From NCBI RefSeq assembly GCF_000299395.1, contig NC_018656.1, forward strand, positions 372,001 through 436,000: 64,000 bases of DNA. The letters run 5' to 3'. Shown in pieces: positions 32,120-41,176 of this stretch. The notes under the pieces were generated by a model. That model ran no database searches. It was not told the origin of the DNA and saw nothing but the letters and a program-made list of their open reading frames with translations. The DNA comes from Candidatus Nitrosopumilus sediminis. Its GTDB lineage: Archaea > Thermoproteota > Nitrososphaeria > Nitrososphaerales > Nitrosopumilaceae. The stretch's first letter is position 1; each line of letters opens with the position of its first letter. A program made the translations under genes and the position numbers.

Positions 32120-33118
32120 TTGTACTCCATAGAGACAAAATCGCTCACAAAATCATTTGGAGATGTAGTTGCAGTAAACGATATTTCATTTTCAGTTGAA
32201 AAAGGAGAAATCTTTGGTTTCTTGGGGCCTAATGGTGCTGGTAAAAGTACTACAATGATGATTTTAACGACTCTGCTAAAACCAACATCTGGTGAAGCTA
32301 TAATTTCTGGATTTGACGTAACAAAAAATCCCAAAAAAGTTAGAGAAAATATCGGATACGTTCAACAAGAATCGACAGTTGATGAGTATCTAACAGGTAG
32401 AGAAAATTTACTATTGCAAGCAAAGCTAAATCATATCCCAAAAAATGAAATCAACAAAAGAATTGATGATGTTTTAGAATTAATTGAACTCGTTGACAAA
32501 CAAGATCAAGCTGTAGTGACTTATTCTGGAGGTATGAGAAAAAGACTAGATATTGCAGGAGGGTTACTACATCGACCCAAAGTCTTGTTTCTTGATGAGC
32601 CTACAGTTGGATTAGACATTCAAACTCGTAGGAAAATTTGGGAATATATCAAGAAAATTCATACTGAATTTGATATGACTATTTTTGTCTCAACTCACTA
32701 TATGGAGGAAGCAGACCAACTGTGTGATCGAGTTGGAATTATTGACGGTGGTAAAATTCAGGTAATAGACTCTCCTGAAAATATGAAAAACGCAATGGGT
32801 AATGAGGTTATTTCAATTGTAATTGATGAGGGCAAAAATCATGATTCTTTTTTGTCTGAGATTAGAAAAATTGAATTTGTAAAGAAAATAAATGATGATG
32901 GAACTAAACTTACTCTTTTTGCATCCCATGGAACTGAGGTAATACCAAAAATTTTTCAAATCTCCTCTGAGCTTCAAATCAAAATTAAATCAATCTCCTT
33001 AACACAACCCACTCTTGATGATGTTTTCATTTCATACACTGGGCATGAGATCAAAGATGATGATTCTGGATTTAATAGAAAACGTGAACATGCAAAAATG
33101 AAGAGGTTACGTGCATGA
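32120..33118 (+). CDS. ABC transporter ATP-binding protein (DrrA-like)
   Basis: ATPase of an ABC-2 type exporter, 332 residues. Walker A GPNGAGKST, Q-loop region NIGYVQQESTVDEYLTG, signature YSGGMRKRLDIAGG, Walker B VLFLDEPTVGLD and switch VSTHYMEEADQLCDRV are all present. The C-terminal 100 residues form the extra domain usual in DrrA/NodI-like ATPases. The first residues after the TTG at 32120 are MYSIETKSLTKSFG, the normal start of such ATPases. The ATG of the permease gene overlaps its stop by four bases (ATGA). Confidence 0.93.
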   Translation: MYSIETKSLTKSFGDVVAVNDISFSVEKGEIFGFLGPNGAGKSTTMMILTTLLKPTSGEAIISGFDVTKNPKKVRENIGYVQQESTVDEYLTGRENLLLQAKLNHIPKNEINKRIDDVLELIELVDKQDQAVVTYSGGMRKRLDIAGGLLHRPKVLFLDEPTVGLDIQTRRKIWEYIKKIHTEFDMTIFVSTHYMEEADQLCDRVGIIDGGKIQVIDSPENMKNAMGNEVISIVIDEGKNHDSFLSEIRKIEFVKKINDDGTKLTLFASHGTEVIPKIFQISSELQIKIKSISLTQPTLDDVFISYTGHEIKDDDSGFNRKREHAKMKRLRA

Positions 33119-33900
33119 ACACTTTGCTATATGATACATATACAATTTTTTGGAGAGAGCTAAAAAGATACAAAAAATCTCGTAGCGGGGTTCTAATTAG
33201 ATTAATTCAACCTGCAATTTGGATTATAGTTATTGGAAATACTTTCTCTGGAACTCAACCTCTAATTCAATCAGTTGGATTTGAGGGTGAATACATTGAA
33301 TTTATGGCCCCTGGGGTCATTATTCTTACTGCAATTTTTACAAGTATCTTTGGCGGTGTGAATACTTTGTGGGATAGGAGATATGGTTTTATGAATAAGG
33401 CATTGTCTTCACCAATCTCTCGTTCTGCAATTGCCTTAGGGAAAATGGCAGCTATCTCTTTGATTGCTGCATTGCAAGCTAGTTTGATATTGGGAATTGC
33501 TTTAGCAATCGGTGTCAGTTTTCCTAATCCAATCATGATTGCACCAATTATGGCAATCGTAATTTTATTTTCACTAGGGTTCTCTGGGATCTCTGTAATG
33601 ATTGCAGCTACTGCAAAGTCTCAAGAGACTTTTTGGGGGATGATCAACTTTCTTGGAATGCCTCTATTCATGCTAAGCCCTGCTTTGTTCCCATTGGAGT
33701 TACTCCCTGATTGGCTTGCAGTAATTGCCAAACTAAATCCAGTTACTTACACTGTTTTACTTGTTAGAGAATTGATGACCGGAGTCTCTGAAGGCGGCAT
33801 CCCGATAATTTTGAGCCTCGGAATATTGATAGCCTTTGTGCTTGTCATGGTAGCATTGGCAAGCTATGTGTTCACACGTGAAGTGAACAAGCCGTTTTGA
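33115..33900 (+). CDS. ABC-2 type permease
   Basis: Membrane partner of the preceding ATPase, 261 residues with six predicted helices. The N-terminal TIFWRELKRYKKSR is the amphipathic entry typical of ABC-2 permeases; later come GVNTLWDRRYGFMNKALSSP, GMPLFMLSPALFPLELLPDW and NPVTYTVLLVRELMTG, all family signatures. It overlaps the ATPase gene by four bases. Substrate unknown; DrrAB-type exporters move drugs or lipids or glycolipids. Confidence 0.92.
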   Translation: MNTLLYDTYTIFWRELKRYKKSRSGVLIRLIQPAIWIIVIGNTFSGTQPLIQSVGFEGEYIEFMAPGVIILTAIFTSIFGGVNTLWDRRYGFMNKALSSPISRSAIALGKMAAISLIAALQASLILGIALAIGVSFPNPIMIAPIMAIVILFSLGFSGISVMIAATAKSQETFWGMINFLGMPLFMLSPALFPLELLPDWLAVIAKLNPVTYTVLLVRELMTGVSEGGIPIILSLGILIAFVLVMVALASYVFTREVNKPF

Positions 33901-33970
33901 TAAAAATTGACAATAATTGTAACATTAGCTAACTTTGGTTATGTTTCTCAAATTTTGCCATGATTAACTA

Positions 33971-35536
33971 TTGAAACTATCTTTTTCAATTATCACAATT
34001 TCTGCAATTTTGTTATCTAGTTCATTTGCCCAAACATCATTTGGATCTGGGGATTATGATTTGTTGCACAAATGGGGTGAGCATGGTCCTACAGAGCCTA
34101 GCCATTTTGCACATCCTCAATTTGTTGCAGTAGGTGATGATGGAAGTATTTATGTCACTGATTTTGGTAACAAGAGAATTCAGAAATTTTCAAGCACTGG
34201 TGAATATTTGACCCATTGGGGAAATAGCGGAAAACAATTAGGTGATTTTTACAATCCTTCTGGAATTGCAGTAAATTCTGATTCTATTTTTGTTGCAGAC
34301 CGTGATCTTAACCGTGTACAAAAATTTTCCTTGGACGGGGAGTTCATTCACACTTGGGGTAATAAAGGAACTGCTGAGGGACAATTTTTCTATCCTAATG
34401 GAATTACTGTAAACAATGATCTTGTATATGTGGTAGATACAGGCAATCAAAGAATTCAAATATTTTCTACTGATGGCGAATTTGTTTCATCATTTGGTTC
34501 TAGTGGTTTAGGCCCTGGACAATTTCTAAATGTCATTGGAATTGATTCTGATGAAAACGGAAATCTCTATGTCACTGATAAAGGAAATAATAAAATCGAA
34601 AAATTCAACTCTGATGGCAAGTTTATACAATCATTTCCTTTCTATTCTTCAAACTATGTCTTTTCCCCTGAGGCAATAACTGTTGATCCTTTAGGTGATC
34701 TATTCGTTGTAAACTCTGCCAATGATAGGATTTTGCACTTGTCTCAAAACTCTAGTTTGAAATTAAGTCTAGCTGATCAAAATGGACCTTACCCTGATTC
34801 GTTTGAGAATATTTCTGATATTGCAATCGGAATTAATGGCGAACTACTAGTAATTGATTCTCCAACGCATTCGATTCAATTATTTGAAACAGAATTTTTT
34901 GAACAACCTGCAGAATCATACTATGTCGTCCCTGCCGAAGTAAGACCTTTACCTGAAGATCAAACAAAACCTGTGGTTATTGCTCCTGACTCGATTGTTG
35001 TAGAGGCCGAAGATTTCCTAACTTCTGTATTTACTGGAGCTGCCACGGCTACTGATGAAAGTGGAATCAAAATCATAATTAACAATGCTCCTGATGCATT
35101 CAAACCTGGGATAACAAATCTGGTTTGGATAGCTTTTGATAATGCTGGACATAGTTCAAGTGCATATCAGCGAATTACTGTAAATACATGCGGAAACAAT
35201 CACTCTGATTATAATCTCATAGAGGGAACTTCTGGGGATGATGTTATTTCAGGCACTGATGGTGATGACTTGATTTTTGGATTGGAAGGAAATGATCTTA
35301 TTTATGGTGGATTAGGAGATGACTGTATTTTTGGCGGTCATGGTGATGATATTATCTCTGGTGGTGAAGGCAATGACACTATAAAGGGCAATTCCGGTAA
35401 TGACATTATCAGAGGCCAAGTAGGAATGGATGTGTTATATGCCAATTCTGGTTCTGATGTACTTGATGGTGGTGAAAATTCTGATAGATGTTATGCTGAT
35501 TCAGAAAAAGATTTGCTAATCTCATGTGAAGAGTAA
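33971..35536 (+). CDS. Secreted NHL beta-propeller with HYR domain and RTX calcium repeats
   Basis: A 521-residue exported protein. The signal peptide runs MKLSFSIITISAILLSSSFA. Six NHL-type blades follow (GSIYVTDFGNKRIQKFS, SIFVADRDLNRVQKFS, LVYVVDTGNQRIQIFS and three more). Residues about 335 to 410 are HYR-like (DQTKPVVIAPDSIVVEAEDF). The C-terminus carries RTX nonapeptides (DGDDLIFGLEGNDLIYGG, GEGNDTIKG) that fold as a parallel beta-roll with Ca2+. Four cysteines lie in the last 120 residues. NHL propellers bind peptides or carbohydrate. Start is TTG. Confidence 0.85.
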   Translation: MKLSFSIITISAILLSSSFAQTSFGSGDYDLLHKWGEHGPTEPSHFAHPQFVAVGDDGSIYVTDFGNKRIQKFSSTGEYLTHWGNSGKQLGDFYNPSGIAVNSDSIFVADRDLNRVQKFSLDGEFIHTWGNKGTAEGQFFYPNGITVNNDLVYVVDTGNQRIQIFSTDGEFVSSFGSSGLGPGQFLNVIGIDSDENGNLYVTDKGNNKIEKFNSDGKFIQSFPFYSSNYVFSPEAITVDPLGDLFVVNSANDRILHLSQNSSLKLSLADQNGPYPDSFENISDIAIGINGELLVIDSPTHSIQLFETEFFEQPAESYYVVPAEVRPLPEDQTKPVVIAPDSIVVEAEDFLTSVFTGAATATDESGIKIIINNAPDAFKPGITNLVWIAFDNAGHSSSAYQRITVNTCGNNHSDYNLIEGTSGDDVISGTDGDDLIFGLEGNDLIYGGLGDDCIFGGHGDDIISGGEGNDTIKGNSGNDIIRGQVGMDVLYANSGSDVLDGGENSDRCYADSEKDLLISCEE

Positions 35537-35634
35537 CTCTTCTATATAGAATTACTAGGGTTACTCTAGAATCCTGTTTCATAAATAGAAAACCATGTCA
35601 TAGCTTATAGTACAAAAATTCATTTTAAATTTTA

Positions 35635-37245
35635 ATGACTTACATGAACGCAAAAAACATTGCAACATTTAGTATTGTTGCATTATTCACACTAGTATCT
35701 TTTGGAACATCAAATGTATCTGCTGAAGAAAATGGGGGTTATAATATGGTTGAAGATATAACTCCTGTTCTAACATTTACATTTAGAGATGGAGTTGAAA
35801 CATACGAGTTTCCTGTATTTGAAATGGGTGAAAACTTTGCAGATAACTCTGGTACATCGTTTTCCGTAGAAGGAACTGTTGCTAATTCTCCATTATTGCA
35901 TAAAGCAATGGATGAGGCATACAAGTATAGATCTTCTAATGATGCTTATGACTATCAACTAAAACTTTTTGATGTGGATGTAGATTTTGTAAAAAACGGT
36001 GAATCAATACTGTTTCTGGATTACAACACTTGCAGAGTTGACAACTATCAAGTTGAGACGCTTGATTCAAATGATTATGAGAGCTATTTCAAAGAAGTTG
36101 GATTTGCTATTGTAGATAAGATAGACTTTGTATGCAGTGGATTAAACTTTGACAGTGATCTTGAAATAACTAAAAATAGTTCTTTTACTGATTTTGGTGA
36201 ATCTGGATTTACATTTGCCAATAATATGAAAACTGCAGTAACCTTGATGTTTGAAAATGGTGCAGAAAAAATTGAATTTCCTGTATTCAATCTGCTTTCA
36301 GGCTATGCGGAATCAAATGATAACGTTGTAGCTGAATTTCAAGTAGAGGGTGTTTTGGAGTATTATCCGTTATTGTATCAGGCAATTGATAAATCAAGAC
36401 AAGTATCTGGACTTTCAACTGCTTCAAACATTGACTTTGATGCACTAGTAGAATTTACAAATGGAACATCTACACCAAGAGGATTGGATTTTACGAGTTG
36501 TCGCATATCTGATGCTCAAATCACAACTCAAGCAGACAAGGAAGAAGGATTTACTGGAAAAAGTGGTTTTGTTCTAGTTCAACAATTGACTTTTACATGT
36601 TCTGGAATGAGCGGTATCAATCAAAACTTTGACGCACTAAGAGGTGATCTTCCTGTATGGAAAGCACCTTCAATCTCAAATGAATATGTAGAACCAATTC
36701 AAAATACAGACAAAGGCTTGAATGCAATTGCAACATTTACCACAGATAAGGGTGTAGAAAAAATTGAATTTTCTATGTTCAAACAAAGTCCTGTCCTAAC
36801 TACAACTGAAGATACAGGAGATGAAACAATTACTCGTAAGGCTACTTATCCTACACTGGAGTTGCGTGGAATTGTTGGAGATTATCCAATGCTATACAAT
36901 TTTGTAGATGAAAATCGTAAAATTCAAGGTGTTGCTGGAACTTCAAACAAAAACCTGGCTGATATTGACATCAGTATAACTTCTGGTGATGAAGTAATTC
37001 GTGGCTTTAACTTTGTAAATTGCAGAGCAACTGATTATGTCGTTGCCACAGATGCAAATACTGAGGAGGGTTATGTCAAAAACAAATTCGCACTAGAAAA
37101 TATTTTTGACTTTGAATGCCAAGGATATCATCCAAACAATCCTGCATATGATGCAATGTTTAATGTAGAAAAATCAAATACTCAAAGTAGTTCTGATCTT
37201 AGAAACACTGACCAATGGAGATCAGGTTTCACAGTTCAGAAATAA
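35635..37245 (+). CDS. Secreted three-repeat protein with conserved Cys pairs
   Basis: A 536-residue exported protein: signal peptide to about residue 30 (VSFGTSNVSA), then three repeats of about 150 residues starting near 45, 199 and 362. Each repeat has an EFPVF-type strand (VETYEFPVF, AEKIEFPVF, VEKIEFSMF), a PLLY/PLLH helix (SPLLHKAMDEAYK, YPLLYQAIDKSRQ, YPMLYNFVDENRK) and two cysteines (NTCRVDNY with FVCSG; TSCRISDA with FTCSG; VNCRATDY with FECQG). The pairs suggest one disulfide per repeat. No membrane anchor or PEFG motif is present. Probably a surface or extracellular protein; function unknown. Confidence 0.8.
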   Translation: MTYMNAKNIATFSIVALFTLVSFGTSNVSAEENGGYNMVEDITPVLTFTFRDGVETYEFPVFEMGENFADNSGTSFSVEGTVANSPLLHKAMDEAYKYRSSNDAYDYQLKLFDVDVDFVKNGESILFLDYNTCRVDNYQVETLDSNDYESYFKEVGFAIVDKIDFVCSGLNFDSDLEITKNSSFTDFGESGFTFANNMKTAVTLMFENGAEKIEFPVFNLLSGYAESNDNVVAEFQVEGVLEYYPLLYQAIDKSRQVSGLSTASNIDFDALVEFTNGTSTPRGLDFTSCRISDAQITTQADKEEGFTGKSGFVLVQQLTFTCSGMSGINQNFDALRGDLPVWKAPSISNEYVEPIQNTDKGLNAIATFTTDKGVEKIEFSMFKQSPVLTTTEDTGDETITRKATYPTLELRGIVGDYPMLYNFVDENRKIQGVAGTSNKNLADIDISITSGDEVIRGFNFVNCRATDYVVATDANTEEGYVKNKFALENIFDFECQGYHPNNPAYDAMFNVEKSNTQSSSDLRNTDQWRSGFTVQK

Positions 37246-37368
37246 CTTTTTTATTCCATCATTTCTGTAATGCGATCAAATTGTGATCTGTTTGATGATC
37301 TTCTAACTATATAGAACAATAGGTTTTATGTTCACTGACCTTATCTTCAAACTTTCATTCAATGAATT

Positions 37369-37998
37369 ATGGGACAATGGTTATCTTGGATAAAATCCAA
37401 TGAAAAAGAACTCTTAAAAATTTTAGATGATTTAGCAAAAAAAGCAGTTGAAACCTCTGAGGCCGTAGTGGTTTTATTCGAAGATCTTAGTAATGTTGAA
37501 CAAGCAAAAAAGATTCATGAACTTGAAACTGAAGCTGATGTTTTAACTCGTGATATCTTCTCTGAACTCAACAAGACCTTCATCACGCCTCTGGATCGTG
37601 AGGACATGCAAAGAATTGCATCCAAAATTGACGATGTCATTGATTTTATGGATGGAATTGCAGCGAGGGTTTACAGCTACAAAATAACCACTCCTCCACC
37701 ATACACTATGGAGATGGCCCACGAACTAGTAAAGGCTACAAAAGAAGTAGAGTATATGATTTCAAAATTACAGAGAATCAAAAATCCAAAAGATATGATT
37801 GAGCATTGCAGAAATACCAGTGACATTGAGCACGCTGTAGATGATTTGTACAGAGAAGCTATACGAGAACTCTTTGAGACCAATGATGCAATCAAAATCA
37901 TCAAACTAAAAGATATCTATGAAACAATGGAGACTGCATCTGACAGATGTGTTGATGTTGCAGATGTCATTGAAGATATTGTTTTGAAATACACATGA
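37369..37998 (+). CDS. DUF47/PhoU-like regulator of phosphate transport
   Basis: A 209-residue all-helical protein of the DUF47 family, which usually lies beside PiT phosphate permeases. Typical sequence: AVVVLFEDLSNVEQAKKIHE, LETEADVLTRDIFSELNKTF then ITPLDREDMQRIASKIDDVI and MDGIAARVYSYKI, with the final helix METASDRCVDVADVIEDIV. The E...D-rich helices could bind metal, as in PhoU. It is followed after nine bases by the PiT gene, so the two form an operon that probably adjusts Pi uptake. Confidence 0.92.
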   Translation: MGQWLSWIKSNEKELLKILDDLAKKAVETSEAVVVLFEDLSNVEQAKKIHELETEADVLTRDIFSELNKTFITPLDREDMQRIASKIDDVIDFMDGIAARVYSYKITTPPPYTMEMAHELVKATKEVEYMISKLQRIKNPKDMIEHCRNTSDIEHAVDDLYREAIRELFETNDAIKIIKLKDIYETMETASDRCVDVADVIEDIVLKYT

Positions 37999-38007
37999 GA
38001 TGATTAA

Positions 38008-38994
38008 ATGATAGAAATAGCAATAGGCGCAATTATAGTTGCATTAATCTTTGATTTTGTAAATGGATTTAATGATTCTGCAAATTCTGTTGCTACAGTT
38101 ATTGGAACACGTGTACTAAAACCATTACATGCAGTTGGTCTATCTGCTGCAATGAATTTCATTGGACCTTTTGTTTTTGGCGTTGCTGTTGCAACTACTA
38201 TTGCAAAAGGAATTGTCAGCCCTGATGACATTACTGTATACATGATTGTTGGTGGATTGGCAGGAGCAATTGGATGGAGTACTCTCTGTACATATTTTGG
38301 ATTGCCCATTTCAAACAGCCACTCTTTAGTTGGCGGAATTATGGGTGCAGGTATAGCCGGATTAGGATTTGAAAAATTAGTTTATGGCGGTCTAACCAAA
38401 GTCTTTGCAGGAATTGTTATCGCCCCCGTTGGTGGAATAATCTTTGGCCTTTTACTAACTACATTGATAATTACAGTTTTTGCAAGTAAAAAACCTGGAC
38501 CAGTAAACAAAACTTTTGGAAAATTACAAATTATCTCTTCAGCATGGTTTGCTCTGACACATGGTGCAAACGATGGACAAAAAACAATGGGTATTATTGT
38601 CTTGATTCTGTTTTCAGCAGGACTTATTCCTGAACTTGATATGCCTCTATGGGTAATCTTGGCTGCAGCAAGTGCTATGGGGCTTGGTACTTTCTTTGGT
38701 GGATACAAAGTCATCAAAACATTGGGTGTCAAAATTACCAAGCTAAGGCCATACCAAGGATTTGCAGCAGAAACCGGTGGTGGATTGATGCTTGCAATAT
38801 TTGCAATATTTGGAATTCCTGCTAGTACAACACACGCAATTACTGGAACTATAATGGGTTCAGGTGCTGCCAGAAGAAAACGTGCAGTTCGATGGAAAGT
38901 TAGCAGACAAATTGTATTTTCATGGGTAATTACTATTCCTGGGGCTGCTGCAATGGGAATCGGATTTACTTTTCTGATTCACTTGTTTGTTTGA
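38008..38994 (+). CDS. pit: Inorganic phosphate transporter, PiT family
   Basis: A 328-residue cation-coupled phosphate permease with about 10 helices. The two inverted PiT motifs are visible: DFVNGFNDSANSVATVIGTR at the start and GANDGQKTMGIIVLIL in the second half, with ISNSHSLVGGIMGAGIAG and PASTTHAITGTIMGSGAARR. The DUF47 partner lies nine bases upstream. A bicarbonate transporter pair follows at 53 bases, so this region is an anion uptake cluster. Confidence 0.94.
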   Translation: MIEIAIGAIIVALIFDFVNGFNDSANSVATVIGTRVLKPLHAVGLSAAMNFIGPFVFGVAVATTIAKGIVSPDDITVYMIVGGLAGAIGWSTLCTYFGLPISNSHSLVGGIMGAGIAGLGFEKLVYGGLTKVFAGIVIAPVGGIIFGLLLTTLIITVFASKKPGPVNKTFGKLQIISSAWFALTHGANDGQKTMGIIVLILFSAGLIPELDMPLWVILAAASAMGLGTFFGGYKVIKTLGVKITKLRPYQGFAAETGGGLMLAIFAIFGIPASTTHAITGTIMGSGAARRKRAVRWKVSRQIVFSWVITIPGAAAMGIGFTFLIHLFV

Positions 38995-39047
38995 TTTTCA
39001 ATAATGTCTTCATTTTTATTTCCGCAAAAATTTTTTGAAATATTCAA

Positions 39048-40127
39048 ATGGATATTTTACAATTAATCTCATCAAATCTGCTTACTCCGATAATCCTTTT
39101 CTTTCTCTTTGGAATTATTGCTGCCCGAATAAAATCTGATTTGAAAATTCCTGAAGCAATTTCTGAATTTTTGCCAATCTATCTTCTTGCTGCAATTGGA
39201 CTTCATGGTGGAATAGAGATGAGAAATACTGGATTTGAAAACATGTTGATCCCGATGTTAGTTGCCATTGGTTTGTCATTGATATTCACATTGAATCACT
39301 ATCAGATTTTACGACGATTAGGAAAATTCAATATTTTTGACTCGTATGCATTAGCATCTACATATGGTGCAGTGGGTGCAGTTACCTTTTCAGTTGGTTT
39401 GTCGTTTCTTAAAAATCAAGGCGTTACATCTGAAGGATATCTTGCAGCCATTTTAGCTGTTCTGGAACCTGTTGCTTTCATTCTTGCAATCTTTTTGACA
39501 AACATGGCTGTATCAAAACAAATTCGTCAGAAAAAACAATCTTTCTCTAAAGACAATTCAGAAATTGACATTGGTCTACAAGAAACAAAAACGAAACTGT
39601 CTCGAGTATTGCATGAATCAATAACTGGCAAGGCAATTGTTATTCTTTTGGGAAGTATAGTTATTGGTTATATCATAGGAGAAGAAGGATTCAGTTCAAT
39701 TAGAATTGTATTTGATGAAATGTTTACTGGAGCCATTGTAATTTTTATGATTGAGATGGGAATTATTGCAGGTCAAAGATTAGATGACATTAAAAAAGTT
39801 GGACTTTTCCTTACTGCTTTTGCCATAATAATGCCAACATTCAATGGTGTGATTGGGGTTCTAGTTGCAACAGCCATGGGACTAAGTCTAGGTGGAGCAG
39901 TCATGTTTGGTTTACTTTTGGCTAGTGCATCCTTTATTGCAGCACCTGCAGTACTGCGTCATGCAATTCCTCAAGCAAAACCTAGCTTATACATTACATC
40001 TGCATTGGGAATCACATTCCCATACAACATCATAGTTTTGCTTCCAATCATGTTTTCTATCTCAACTCTTGTTCATGGAGAAGGATCGATAGACTTATTC
40101 AATTACATCATAAAGGATTGGATATGA
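39048..40127 (+). CDS. SbtA-family sodium-dependent bicarbonate transporter
   Basis: A 359-residue membrane protein of the SbtA family (PF05982), high-affinity Na+/HCO3- symporters known from cyanobacteria. It shows the family start KIPEAISEFLPIYLLAAIGL then HGGIEMRNTG, the repeated-half motifs TYGAVGAVTFSVGLSFL and LLASASFIAAPAVLRHAIPQ, and a central cytosolic loop (residues about 160 to 190). About 10 helices. The downstream PII-like gene overlaps it by four bases. Imported bicarbonate could feed the 3-hydroxypropionate/4-hydroxybutyrate cycle of these archaea; that role is inferred. Confidence 0.85.
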   Translation: MDILQLISSNLLTPIILFFLFGIIAARIKSDLKIPEAISEFLPIYLLAAIGLHGGIEMRNTGFENMLIPMLVAIGLSLIFTLNHYQILRRLGKFNIFDSYALASTYGAVGAVTFSVGLSFLKNQGVTSEGYLAAILAVLEPVAFILAIFLTNMAVSKQIRQKKQSFSKDNSEIDIGLQETKTKLSRVLHESITGKAIVILLGSIVIGYIIGEEGFSSIRIVFDEMFTGAIVIFMIEMGIIAGQRLDDIKKVGLFLTAFAIIMPTFNGVIGVLVATAMGLSLGGAVMFGLLLASASFIAAPAVLRHAIPQAKPSLYITSALGITFPYNIIVLLPIMFSISTLVHGEGSIDLFNYIIKDWI

Positions 40128-40426
40128 AATTATACGGCGTAAAATTACTTACAATTACATGTGAGATTCTAGCCCAGAAAAATATTATTGAAATTTTAAA
40201 CAAGCACGAAATTACCGGATATACCACATATGAGGTAGAAGGTAATGGTGCACGCGGTATTCGTGGACAAGGATTCAAAAATGAAAAAAATGTCAAAGTT
40301 GAAGTGATTATGCATGAAGAAAAACTACAAGATGTTGTAGAGGAAATATCTAGAACACTGTTTGCTAATTTTGCTATTGTCTTGTATGTTAGTGATGTTG
40401 GCGTATTAAGAGCTGAAAAATTTTAA
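40124..40426 (+). CDS. SbtB-like PII-family regulator
   Basis: A 100-residue PII-like protein that in cyanobacteria binds adenine nucleotides or cAMP and gates SbtA. Recognisable parts are MKLYGVKLLTITCEILAQKN, the T-loop region ITGYTTYEVEGNGARGIRGQ and the strand VKVEVIMHEEKLQDVVEEIS. The start ATG lies within the stop of sbtA (ATGA overlap), so translation is coupled; an upstream in-frame TTG is less likely. It lacks the Cys-containing tail seen in some cyanobacterial SbtB. The overlap supports a transporter-plus-regulator unit. Confidence 0.85.
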   Translation: MKLYGVKLLTITCEILAQKNIIEILNKHEITGYTTYEVEGNGARGIRGQGFKNEKNVKVEVIMHEEKLQDVVEEISRTLFANFAIVLYVSDVGVLRAEKF

Positions 40427-40722
40427 CAGCAGTTATCTTCTGAACATAACCCTGGAATCTTTTTACTTGTTTTGGTAACTACTGAAATTAATTCAGATAA
40501 TTGATTATTAGTTATTGTATACATTGCCTTTTTGCCCTCATCACGCGATTTGACAATTCCACATTTTTTTAATGTCTTTAGATGATGTGAGACTAGTGGT
40601 TGATCTTTTTCTAATTTTTCTACAAGATCATTCACACAAAGCTCTTTGTTTTTCTGCAATAATTCTAAAATCTCAAAACGTGTCTCATCACATATGCATT
40701 TTAAAAGACTGACTCCATTCAT
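40423..40722 (-). CDS. arsR: ArsR-family metalloregulator
   Basis: A 99-residue winged-helix repressor: ICDETRFEILELLQKNKELC, VNDLVEKLEKDQPLVSHHLK and then TLKKCGIVKSRDEGKKAMYT. The classic alpha3 ELCVCDL site is reduced to ELCVNDL, but the C-terminus ends CSEDNCC, similar in position to the Cys triad of the Acidithiobacillus ferrooxidans ArsR arsenite site. It is divergent from arsC and the aquaporin, with 46 bases between the starts, and convergent with the SbtB gene (four-base overlap). It probably represses arsC-aquaporin and itself until As(III) binds. Confidence 0.9.
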   Translation of the reverse strand: MNGVSLLKCICDETRFEILELLQKNKELCVNDLVEKLEKDQPLVSHHLKTLKKCGIVKSRDEGKKAMYTITNNQLSELISVVTKTSKKIPGLCSEDNCC

Positions 40723-40768
40723 ATCAATTTAAATTTATATAAACTAATATTTATGTGGTGGTATAGAA
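40723..40768. promoter_or_regulatory. Divergent arsR/arsC promoter region
   Basis: This 46-base AT-rich region contains the perfect palindrome AATTTAAATT (40726-40735) and a TATA-like TTTATATA (40734-40741) about 30 bases before the arsC start. It can serve both genes and is the only place for an ArsR operator; the exact operator is not determined. Confidence 0.5.
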
Positions 40769-41176
40769 ATGCCTGAAAATATTCTATTTGTATGCGTAGA
40801 AAATGCGGGTCGAAGCCAAATGGCTGAGGCTTTCTTTAGAAAATTTGCTCCTGATAGATTTCTTGTTTCAAGTGCTGGAACTTCACCTTCTTCACAACTC
40901 AACCCTATTGTAATCCAAGTAATGAAAGAAATTGGAATTGACATGGTAGACCAAAAACCAAAGATTTTGTCTGACTCTATGATAAAAAATTCTTCAAAGA
41001 CTGTTAACATGGGATGTATGGACAAAGAATCATGCCCTTCTTTGTTTGTAAAAGATGTACTTGACTGGAACATTTCTGATCCAAAAGAAAAGTCTATTGA
41101 TGAAGTCAGAGAAATTCGTGACAAAATAAAATCTGAAGTATTGAATCTCATTAAATCTCTTGAGGAAAAAGTCTGA
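40769..41176 (+). CDS. arsC: Arsenate reductase (low-molecular-weight phosphatase type)
   Basis: A 135-residue enzyme of the thioredoxin-coupled ArsC / low-molecular-weight protein tyrosine phosphatase fold, which reduces arsenate to arsenite. The P-loop reads FVCVENAGRSQMAEAFFRK, fitting C-x5-R-S. The redox cysteines of this class fit MGCMDKESCPSL in the middle, and the final general-acid part DWNISDPKEKSIDEVREIRD matches the family. It sits between arsR (divergent) and the aquaporin gene, whose ATG shares one base with its stop (TGATG). Confidence 0.92.
   Translation: MPENILFVCVENAGRSQMAEAFFRKFAPDRFLVSSAGTSPSSQLNPIVIQVMKEIGIDMVDQKPKILSDSMIKNSSKTVNMGCMDKESCPSLFVKDVLDWNISDPKEKSIDEVREIRDKIKSEVLNLIKSLEEKV

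Noticed and set aside
37277-37292. GATCA...TGATC inverted repeat upstream of the DUF47 gene.
   Set aside because: Only five-base arms in AT-rich sequence, too short to call an operator.
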